Notes under the pieces: generated by a model
Database searches by the model: none
What the model was told of the DNA's origin: nothing
Seen by the model: only the letters and a program-made list of their open reading frames with translations
Position numbers and translations under genes: made by a program
NCBI GenBank assembly: GCA_016617855.1
Contig: JAECUM010017531.1
Coordinates: 35,307-99,306, forward strand
Direction: 5' to 3'
DNA length: 64,000 bases
From: Megalonaias nervosa
Taxonomy: Eukaryota > Mollusca > Bivalvia > Unionida > Unionidae
Part shown: positions 8,344 to 16,878 of the stretch, in pieces
Layout of the letters: every line of letters starts with the position of its first letter
How positions within the stretch are numbered: position 1 is the first letter of the stretch

Positions 8344-9747
8344 TTACATGTTTTCTACTGGAGCATCAATAACTCTCATTCGTCCACCAACACCTTCGAG
8401 TAACATCGATTTATCGCTGAGTATAACAGCAATTTCTCTGTAATTAGGAATTAATGGTGCTGGTGCTATTGGCAATGTTACACGAGCTCTGAAGTGTATA
8501 TCAACTACTGATTGTCTGGTTAAATCTAAATGTTCTAGTGAAAAGTAATAAATCGGATACAACGTTGTAAAATCTAACTGAGATATTTGTAAACCAGTAT
8601 CAATATTTTGATCACGTCCCATGAACGACATAAGACGATGATATGCACGTGCTACATGATTTTGATCGAAATTTAACAAAATATCCTCGGATGGTTCTTG
8701 GTGTCCATTTATCCTTAATGAAACCTCAGAAACACCGAGTTGATCAAATATCATGTGACTATGTGTTTGCGAGTTTACTCGTACAATATTTTGAAACGCA
8801 ATAAATATATGTCTTGGTGCAGAAACACCTTGCTGAGAAGCTATCTGCCACGTAAATAAACCATCAATTGCACTCTGAATAGCATCTGTGGTCATCGTTA
8901 ACCATGATAACGCTGATTTACCGCCTTGACTCATGAAAGATAGCAACCTGTCTTCTTCAGATATTGACGGAGTCATCACTGGCATCCACAGGGAAAGTTT
9001 TGTAAGAATTACTTTACCAGCATCACCAGCAGGTCGCCATATTGCATCATTATCATCGCCTTTTCGTACAAGTACAACCGTATGTTTGGCTCCAAAAATA
9101 ACCTTTCTGACATCTCTACAGAATCCAAAGATATGTGACAGTGGAATTGCACATGAAAATGCTCTCCTATTACCTTTTAACATTGATCTACGTGCTGCAA
9201 ATCCTAAGTTAAATTCTGGATTTGGAAAATATAGATCTTCAATATCAGCATCAGCAGGAGCAACAGCTCGATCTTTTGGTCGTCGAATAATCTGATTTCT
9301 ACTGTCAGGGTGGTCAGAAGTATCCTTGACAAACATCATTGATGGACCAGCTGATCTTGAATAATCGTCGCTGTATCTCGCAAGACCTAGTATTGTCGTG
9401 GCAACGTCGACGTCTTTCTGGATTGATTCAATATTTTTTCCGTCAATCATGTACGTAGCGCTATCAAATAACGTCATAATACCATTATTAACAAAACCAA
9501 CCCTAATATCAGCGGCGTATGCTACTGGTGCTGCAGGAGCAGCGTTATTTATAATTTCACCTTCTACTTCAATAAATGCCTCAGCGGGTAAGAAATATCT
9601 ACTTGTATCCTGAACCTGTAGTTCGATTCTTCCACGCTGATCTGGAATTCTGGCGTCATAAGAATAATACTGATAATCGCGCACAGACTCATCTTTGAGA
9701 ACTGGTGCGTCTATGTCAAACGCGGTGTTAGATATGCGCTTGAACAT
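8344..9747 (-). CDS. Major capsid protein, double jelly-roll (hexon-like)
   Basis: Intact, 467 residues, ATG at 9747. I recognise it as a Polinton-type hexon from its layout. An N-terminal beta barrel has an insertion naming segment (DSATYMIDGKNIESIQKD). The conserved mid-protein block PLSHIFGFCRD followed by KVIFGAKHTVVLVR and DDNDAIWR is at about 202-238. The 'LTKLSLWMPVMTPS' strand of the second barrel is at about 248-262, and a C-terminal strand set has HFRARVTLP. Trimers of such proteins tile icosahedral capsids. It is the most intact gene of the element and sits between the core protein and the hydrophobic virion protein with gaps of 8 and 23 bp, as in a compact late operon-like module. 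Confidence 0.85.
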   Translation of the reverse strand: MFKRISNTAFDIDAPVLKDESVRDYQYYSYDARIPDQRGRIELQVQDTSRYFLPAEAFIEVEGEIINNAAPAAPVAYAADIRVGFVNNGIMTLFDSATYMIDGKNIESIQKDVDVATTILGLARYSDDYSRSAGPSMMFVKDTSDHPDSRNQIIRRPKDRAVAPADADIEDLYFPNPEFNLGFAARRSMLKGNRRAFSCAIPLSHIFGFCRDVRKVIFGAKHTVVLVRKGDDNDAIWRPAGDAGKVILTKLSLWMPVMTPSISEEDRLLSFMSQGGKSALSWLTMTTDAIQSAIDGLFTWQIASQQGVSAPRHIFIAFQNIVRVNSQTHSHMIFDQLGVSEVSLRINGHQEPSEDILLNFDQNHVARAYHRLMSFMGRDQNIDTGLQISQLDFTTLYPIYYFSLEHLDLTRQSVVDIHFRARVTLPIAPAPLIPNYREIAVILSDKSMLLEGVGGRMRVIDAPVENM

Positions 9748-9755
9748 CTTTATTA

Positions 9756-10208
9756 TTATCGTCTTCGTCTAACTCGAAGACCACTTCCTGCTATCAGACT
9801 AGCGGTTATATTTTTTTCCTTTTCCAACATCGGGATATCAGCTAACTCCGCTAGTTTTTGATTAGCTGCTTGATTTATTATTTTACTTACGCTTGCGGGC
9901 ATCACTTCAGTGCTAGGTAATTTCACAGGTCGGGCCGGTCTGCGTATTAATCGTGATAGTCTATCTTTAATTGCTGAAAACGCTTTGCTAGCGAGATTAC
10001 CAACAGCGCTTACACCTTTTTCACGAACAACATCAATAGCTTTCATTCCTAGTTGCTTTGCAATAGGTATTGCTTTTGGGGCTATTCTTGTAAACAGACC
10101 CTAAACAACATCACCTAGTCCATCTCCGTAGGTTGCTCTGTATACAGGTAATCGAGAGTTTATTACCCTGACCATGGTAGGTCCACGTTGAGTACCATGC
10201 ACGATCAT
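9756..10208 (-). pseudogene. Basic core/minor capsid protein with in-frame TAG
   Basis: The ATG at 10208 opens a frame that reads 32 codons (including VYRATYGDGLGDVV), meets TAG at 10103-10101, then continues in the same frame to 9756. The downstream part (GLFTRIAPKAIPIAKQLG...) contains an internal ATG at 10046, but the short N-terminal segment plus the GDGLG/GLF junction is the typical start of this Polinton small-protein family. The stop is therefore internal. The body is an amphipathic Ala/Lys helix and the C-terminus ends in RVRRRR, suiting DNA binding inside the capsid. A single substitution explains the TAG. Read-through cannot be excluded. Confidence 0.65.
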
Positions 10209-10241
10209 TTTATTATTAACTGTTTTTATCACTAATTGTAT

Positions 10242-11413
10242 CTAATCACTGTAATAATCGTCGGCGATTTCATTAATGAGGGACCGATATACATCAATAT
10301 CCATGATACCGCCTGTAAATAATCGTTTGCAAATATCAGCTACTTCATTAATGATTTCTGGGGAATTATTACCAGCTCGTTTTCCTCCGATGAGGATTTC
10401 TAATCGATCAACATCAGCAAGAACGTTATTGGGACAAGTAATAAGACCACTTCCTAAACCACTTCCAGTTGCCCCAAGGACGTCTTGAAATTTTTCTTCT
10501 TCTTCCTTACCTGTTGTTTGGGCTAGTTGTAGTTGTTGTGATCGTGGTAATTTAATCTGTGGTGATTGTGGTAATATTGCAAATTCTTCTTTTTGTTGTC
10601 GTTCTTGTCGTTGTTTTATTGTTTCTTGTCGTTCTTGTTTTCGTTGTTCTCGTTGTCGTTGTATCTTTTGTTGTTGTTGTAGTATCTTGTGTTGTTGTAG
10701 TAGTGGTTGCAGTCGTGGTATTGGTTGCTCTGGTGATGGAAATTTGAGATGTGGTGATGATATTGGTGATGATTCAAATTGTGGTGGTGGTAATTCAAAT
10801 TGTGGTAATAATCGTTTATCTTGTTCAGTTTCTTTTATATGTTTATGTACATCATCATCAAATTTATTAAAATCTATAATATCTTCATTAGATCTGATTT
10901 CTGGAATACCAGTAGCGACGCGATATACATTTCTGATCCAATTGGCAGAGCTTAATGATTTAATATATTCTGGTTTTACATATTTTTTTCTTTCATAATA
11001 TCCATACGCGGCAATATCAAATAATTGGGTTGGATCCCTGATAGCAGCAATACCTTCAGGTGTAAATTTATCTATTATCTTAGTTCTGGTTCTTGGTGGT
11101 TGTGGTGGTGGTTGAGCTGCTTGTGGTGGTGGTTGAGCTGCTTGTGGTGGTGGTTGAGCAGCTTGAATACGACCAGCAATATCAGCAGGTAATGTTTCAA
11201 GAGCTCGTTGTGTTGCCTCAGTTGCTGTAACAATTTTCTTCGTTGGTTCGACAATCGGTTTAAATAATTTTTCTGTACCTTCTGTAAATTCCACTTGAGA
11301 TTCCTGACGTGATTGTAGTTGTTGCTTAACAGAATCACGAACAGGTAGATATTTTTAATTGCCTCTAGTCGCTCTCGAGCTAATTTAGCTGAGTGTGGTT
11401 CTCCAATACTCAT
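10242..11413 (-). pseudogene. Pro/Gln-rich virion protein, outermost gene, one frameshift
   Basis: The ATG at 11413 encodes MSIGEPHSAKLARERLEAIK. The frame then breaks at the T5 run at 11352-11356 (A5 on the coding strand) and the remaining 350 residues follow in another frame, which itself has no ATG near its start. Features are three AAQPPPQ units near the start, a conserved helical block (FDIAAYGYYERKKY), a long Gln/Arg coiled-coil region, and a C-terminal domain with ILIGGKRAGNNSPEI and IMDIDVYRSLINEI. That C-terminal signature recurs in Polinton-like elements; its function is not known. Plus-strand valine-rich ORFs in this stretch are antisense shadows. Confidence 0.65.
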
Positions 11414-11446
11414 TATTGATAATATCTATATGGCTGTTTAATTTAT

Positions 11447-11612
11447 AGCAGCAGAGAGGGTGAATGACATACGCACGTGACCAGATTGTGAAAAAATCTG
11501 GTCAATTAAAGAAGTTTTCATTATTAAGACAAAAACTTATTTTTTTCAGGGAACCCTTAATTTTCAAAAATAAGGTCTCTACAAAGTTGTAGGGTTCACC
11601 CTCTCTGCTGCT
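11447..11612. repeat. 18-bp perfect inverted repeat bounding 166 bp at the element's right end
   Basis: AGCAGCAGAGAGGGTGAA at 11447-11464 is exactly inverted at 11595-11612. Inside is a second hairpin, TGACCAGATT at 11478-11487 with AATCTGGTCA at 11495-11504. Host repeat sequence begins by about 11,630, so 11,612 is the best candidate for the right terminus. It could be a terminal hairpin/TIR piece or a tiny MITE. No target-site duplication can be tested because the left end is outside the window. Confidence 0.5.
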
Positions 11613-11619
11613 CTTCATG

Positions 11620-11755
11620 AAAATAATACTTGCCCTATTACCAGACAGTGTTGATTTGGGGGACTCCAAAAATTTGTTTTGAGGTCCCAAGGTGTGGGGG
11701 TCAGTGTGCATTACCAAAAAAGGCAATATCTTCATATAAGCTTCTAAAAATTACT
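11620..11755. repeat. Dispersed host repeat, copy 1
   Basis: Resembles 46,945-47,060: both share 'tgttttgaggtcccaa' and an A-run followed by gccacatcttc or ggcaatatcttc. It marks host DNA next to the element. The minus ORF here is not supported. Confidence 0.5.
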
Positions 11756-11935
11756 TGAAATTTGATGAGTTATGCCATATATTCAAGTAATTGAGGTTGA
11801 AGAGTTATGTCCTGTATTGAAGTGACTGAGGTTGAAGAGTTATGCCCTGTATTGAAGTGGTTGCAGTTGAAAAGTTATGCCCTGTATTGAAGTGGTTGAG
11901 GTTGAAGAGTTATGTCTTGTATTGAACTTATTCAT
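11755..11935. repeat. Tandem repeat, about 35-bp monomer
   Basis: About five copies of a unit containing gttatgccctgtattgaag. The stretch 11,936-12,395 after it holds no recognisable gene. Confidence 0.75.
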
Positions 11936-12395
11936 ACTGAACTTACGCAAGATTTTACTTTTGCCACCTTAATTATATTGTAGCAATCTACCTCAGGTTA
12001 TTATATACTGTTTTAGATACCCATACTGTAGTCCATGGCAGTAAATGATATAAACTCTGCTTGATGATAAAGTTTAACTGGTTAAAAGGGAAGTCATTAC
12101 TCACAATCCCCAGTCTAGTAAAGTTTTTAGACCTATGCCAATGATATATGCAAACTAGGAGAAAATTTTTTTCCATTCTGACCACTTCAACAGAACACAC
12201 AAGTCTGACAACTTTATTAGTGCACAAAAGTTTAACAACTGGTAAAAAAATTCACTTTTTTATGTGTAATTTCACAGTCTTAGTTCATTCTTAGTTTATA
12301 TGGATTAATATATTTAGATTTTGTGATTAAAGAAATGTCTGCATCTCAGTCTGAGTCAAAGGATAACAATGCTTGCTTGTTACTACTCATTTTAT

Positions 12396-13550
12396 TCTGA
12401 TGTTGTTACTATTAACACTAAATACCACCTGTTGCTACTTCTTACACTAAATACAACATGCTGCTACTATTAACACTAAATACCACATGTTGCTACTACT
12501 CACACTAAATACCACCGGTTGCTACTACTCACACTAAATACATGTTACTACTACTCACACTAAATACCACATGTTACTACTACTCACACTAAATACCACA
12601 TGTTGCTACCATTAACACTAAATACCACATGTTGCTACTACTCACACTAAATACATGTTGCTACTACTCACACTAAATACTACATGTTGCTACTATTAAC
12701 ACTAAATAAAATATGTTGCTACTATTCACACTAAATACCACATGTTGCTACCATTAACACTAAATACAGTATGTTGCTACTATTCACACTAGATACCACA
12801 TGTTGCTACTATTCACACTACATACCACATGTTGCTACTATTAACACTAAATTCAACATGTTGCTACTATTCACACTAAATATGACATGTTGCTATTATT
12901 AACACTAAATACCACCTGTTGCTACTACTCACACTAAATACAACATGTTGCTACTACTCACACTAAATACCACATGTTGCTACTATTAGCACTAAATACC
13001 ACTTGTTGCTACTACTCACACCAAATACAACATGTTGCTACTATTCATACTAAATACCACATGTTGCTACTATTAACACTAAATACAATATGTTGCTACT
13101 ATTCACACAAAATACCACATGTTGCTACTATTAATACTAAATACAACATGTTGCTACTATTCACACTAAATATGACATGTTGCTATTATTAACACTAAAT
13201 ACCACCTGTTGCTACTACTCACACTAAATACAACATGTTGCTACTACTCACACTAAATACCACATGTTGCTACTATTAGCACTAAATACCACTTGTTGCT
13301 ACTACTCACACCAAATACGACATGTTGCTACTATTCATACTAAATACCACATGTTGCTACTATTAACACTAAATACAATATGTTGCTACAATTCACACTA
13401 AATACCACATGTTGCTACTATTAACACTAAATACCACCTGTTGCTACTATTAACACTAAATACCACATGTTGCTACTACTCACACTAAATACCACATATT
13501 GCTACTATTCACACTAAATACCACATGTTGCTACCATTAACACTAATTAT
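12396..13550. repeat. 29-bp satellite array with 290-bp higher-order repeat
   Basis: About 40 copies of a 29-bp unit (ccacatgttgctactatta plus acactaaata). A block of ten monomers recurs almost unchanged 290 bp later (compare tatgacatgt at 12,881 and 13,171), showing segmental amplification within the array. ORFs inside are incidental. Confidence 0.9.
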
Positions 13551-14679
13551 TATATGCTCATTTTTTTCTCCATTAACTTTACATTGTCAGAATCGTGCAA
13601 TATTTTACGATATTGCACACCTTCATATTGCACTCATGTGCAAGACACGTGTGCCCAACAGTATATTAGGAACTACGTTGTAAACAAATAATGTACACTT
13701 ATGTAGTAGACGCTCTACGTTTTGGTTGATTAAATTTGTTTCTGAATGAACTAAAGCAGATGTTTCATGGACTGCCACATATCAGCAGCTTTGGCACATT
13801 CCGCGTTAACTTTTTTGATACAATGTTTCAGATTTAGGCTAGCTATAGATGCCAGACAGGGTCCCTACAAATAACATGCAAGTTATAAGACATAAACTGT
13901 CTTCTTTAGCTGGTAATAAAAAATGGCAAAAATATACTTACAATTTTACATCCTGAATTTCCTCAAAATGTACTTTCTTAGTTCTGCAAATCAGAATTAC
14001 ATGAGCCATGTCATGGGTTCTCAAGGTTGATCACACAGTTCGAAACTGTACTGTAATTTCGAGTATATTCCAAGTGCAGTTACATTCTCCATACTGCACT
14101 CAAAATGAAATAAACATTAAATTCCACAGCGTCTTTTCGATAATTGCAATTGAAAGACTTCATATTTTTCCCACATTATGATATGAATCATTCAATGACA
14201 GGACAGAAACACGCATGCCGATGTCAAAATACTTCAGCCTCGCTGCTTCAGTACGATGTATTTCATGTAGAACTGGCACAGACACTGCTGGAATCTGATG
14301 TAAGTTACTTCATGAAGATAAATCCAGACCATAATCACGAAATTGCGTCGAATCAACAAAAATACCAAAACATGTTCATTCCAGATCAAATGGAAAAGTT
14401 GTTGCAATGCGCATTCATTCACAATATGACTCCAAATTTCAATTTTAAGTAGACCAAACGCCATTTTCGTTCGAAACTTACATCTAGTGCGCGACCAACT
14501 TCAAATTTATCTGGGCGGAGTTACATGCGCATTGATAATGTTGTGTAATGATGCATCTATGCTTGCGTATTTAGTTTGGAATATGGCATACATTCAGTTA
14601 CTTTGTTTCTTGTAGAGTATTTTTATTTATATATTTAAGCCATGGGTAGAATAAGAAAATGAGCATATAATAAAAAGGT
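13551..14679. other. No gene recognised
   Basis: Unique-looking AT-rich DNA. The ORFs at 14,144-14,464 overlap on opposite strands and resemble nothing I know. Confidence 0.4.
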
Positions 14680-14872
14680 TACTGCATTTGTATGGGAAAA
14701 TATGAACTCGTTTTGTTGGATGGCTTTACTGCACTCCCAAGGACGTGCAGTATAGCCATCCAAAAAACTTGTTCATATTTTCCCATACAAATGCAGTACC
14801 GTATTTTATGTAATTTTTCGTACACGAAAAAATAATTATTAATTTCAGTGTACGAAAAATTATATGTAAAAT
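14680..14872. repeat. Two adjacent inverted repeats (foldback)
   Basis: The first has arms 14,680-14,737 and about 14,742-14,798 (starting tactgcatttgtatgggaaa), with few mismatches and almost no spacer. The second has arms about 14,804-14,826 and 14,848-14,872 around ttttcgtacac. They look like a foldback DNA element or two abutting MITEs. Confidence 0.7.
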
Positions 14873-15034
14873 AAATAATTATCATTTGGTGGTGCTGACC
14901 ATGTATGAAAAATAAAGGATCGTACCAAAACCAGTTCTACAGTAAACACTCTAATCAACAACCTAACGGTACAAACGTACAAAGTAAACGTATATTTTCT
15001 GTCTTATAAATCAAAAGCACTGTTGTTATTAGTG

Positions 15035-15037
<3 letters not shown>

Positions 15038-15073
<36 letters not shown>
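15038..15073. repeat. (GA)n microsatellite
   Basis: An uninterrupted run of about 17 GA dinucleotides, ending in a single 'ggga' variation. Confidence 0.95.
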
Positions 15074-15077
<4 letters not shown>

Positions 15078-15124
15078 ATTATGTCTCAGTGTGCAAGCTC
15101 GTCTGCATTTAGAACATATGTAGC

Positions 15125-15238
15125 TGTTGCTAGGTGTAACCAGCAGAACAAACAACACAGACCCTGATCTGCAGATGCATTATGTTATGGCAGATCAAAA
15201 TCTGTGTTGTTTGCAGTTGGACTCGACATAAAGATGAG
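15125..15238. mobile_element. MITE fragment of the 'actcacttataag' family
   Basis: Shares 'ccctgatctgcagatgcatta' type sequence and the right end gatgagtatata with the copies at 24,534, 42,192 and 42,815. The left inverted repeat is missing. Confidence 0.5.
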
Positions 15239-15895
15239 TATATATGGGTTATATATTTCATCCAGCTGTGTGACTAAAATGGCATTAAGTATAAGGAAAA
15301 TTATGGGTGCTAAGTGATTTGTGGATATGGGCATCTTCACATGATGACCATAATATTAACCAAGTTTCATGGTGATCCACTGAAAACTGGACTAGTTGCA
15401 TTTACAAGATTCTGGCATACAATGCTTTCAGCTGCAAGTCAAAAAGGACAATATAACACTTTTAAAATTGTAGGAGCAAAGCGATTTGTTGACATGCACA
15501 TCTTCATGTGATGACCAGAATCTTTACCAAATTTCATGGCAATCCATCAAAAACTGGGGGACTGGTTATGATCACAAGATGGATATATGGAAAGAATGAT
15601 GGATAGACAGGTATGAGGATTCATATATCCTCCCACCCACCAACACCTCTTCAGAGGTGGGAATATAAATAAAAAAGAAACCAGCATATTTAGTAATAAT
15701 GATAACTAGAATGCCTGCATACCAACTGTTCTTTAAACATGATACGTGTATGTTGCAACTCAATAACTTACATATCTGATTTTGTTGTTACTTCCTAAAT
15801 CATTATTGATCTATTCATGCAAATTTAATTTCTAAAAAAATTTTAATGATTAAAATGATCTGCTATATTTTCACCCCATTTACAATGTACATCAA
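15239..15895. repeat. Intergenic DNA with dispersed 'tttcatggcaatccatc' repeats
   Basis: Two related units (about 15,300-15,450 and 15,470-15,610) share ttgtggatatgggcatcttc or ttgttgacatgcacatcttc followed by atgaccaga...aaatttcatgg. More occur at 35.1-36.6 kb. There is no gene other than the caspase 3' end. Confidence 0.5.
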
Positions 15896-16179
15896 TCATT
15901 TCTTGGTAAAGTAAAAATCATACTGTAGCCTGTGGTTGATCACTGGGACAATTTTGTACAAAACTGTTTCCCTTCTTTCATCCTCTGTCAGGTGTTTAAC
16001 GTCATAATCAGTCATGTCTGGACTGTATTCATAATCTCTTGCAACCCTTCCTATGACCTCAGTCAAGGCTGCCAAAAGAGATTTGTCCTCTGGAATATCT
16101 GTAAGAACATCTTTCAAAGTCTCCAACATTACTGAGCAATCCCAAACAACTCCATCTGACTGTCTGCGTGCAATATAAC
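15896..16179 (-). CDS. Caspase, last exon (p10 subunit)
   Basis: Terminal coding exon of the caspase gene. The acceptor is ...tttttcag at 16,181-16,180, the exon starts 16,179 in phase 1, and the stop is TGA at 15,898-15,896 (2 bases plus 94 codons). It encodes most of the small subunit. GYIARRQSDGVVWDCSVM replaces the usual S1-pocket segment in which Ser-Trp-Arg precedes a Gly-Ser-aromatic stretch; only the Arg and Gly appear conserved. The C-terminus (YKIVPVINHRLQYDFYF) matches the strand that closes caspase p10. The exon joins cleanly to the one ending at 21,563 (phase 1 to phase 1). Confidence 0.85.
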
Positions 16180-16737
16180 CTGAAAAAGAAAGTATATACA
16201 TTCACACCTCTGACATCTCAGAGTATGGAAAAAAATATTACAGAATTCTGGGACAATGTCTTGCTATGTGGGTGGAATTCCTCTCTAAAATAACAAAATT
16301 CTCATGCTAAAGTTTTCTTATTCATATATGTTTATGTATTATGGTAACTCATTTGATTTACAGTTAGATATTCCAAATCAGATTCAGGTACTTTTGAATG
16401 GTCATGCACTGTGTTTTTTATTGGTTTATTTTAGTCATGTGATCATTATGCTCCTCCAGCATTAATGTTGCTTAGAAGCTTTTAATCAATAGGTTACCAA
16501 TAGCTCAGAGTTTAATGAGAATCATTGTAAATGCAATTTTTTTGGCAGGGGAGTCGGGGAACATTTTTGTTGCGAATTAAATTCTAGGATTGGAAAATCC
16601 ACAGAATACCTGTTGCTTGTTGTGTCTTTAGATTCATGATTTTGAAGCAATTATCACAATAAATTGTTGCCCACAAAAACCAATGTCAAGAAAATTACAT
16701 TTCATCTATAATAATTACCTCAATAGTACATCTGCTC
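16180..16737. other. Caspase intron, no other feature seen
   Basis: AT-rich DNA between exons with no supported ORF. Confidence 0.5.
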
Positions 16738-16878
16738 CCTCTCAAATTTAGCCCTCACAAGCTTAAAAAGATGCTACAGCCCTCTCAAACTTAAAAAGAT
16801 GCTACAGCCCTCTCAAACTTAAAAAGATGCTACAGCCCTCACAAACTTAAAAAGATGCTACAGCCCTGTCAAACTTTA
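16738..16878. repeat. 28-bp tandem repeat
   Basis: About five copies of a unit built on cttaaaaagatgctacag and ccctctcaaa. Confidence 0.85.

Noticed and set aside
10559..10998. Plus-strand valine-rich and cysteine/glycine-rich ORFs
   Set aside because: They are antisense to the Gln/Arg-rich coiled coil of the minus-strand virion gene and reflect its codon bias.
1180..11356. Programmed -1 frameshifting as the explanation for the broken frames
   Set aside because: The shift sites (ata aaa atg; att aaa aat; gaa ttt ttg) do not form an X XXY YYZ slippery heptamer in the right phase, I see no common downstream stem, and one break goes the other way.
11502..11735. 77-codon minus ORF at the element/host border
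   Set aside because: It crosses the terminal inverted repeat and a dispersed host repeat, so it is not a gene.
12396..13550. CRISPR-like array
   Set aside because: The 29-bp units follow each other directly without unique spacers, in animal DNA. It is a satellite.
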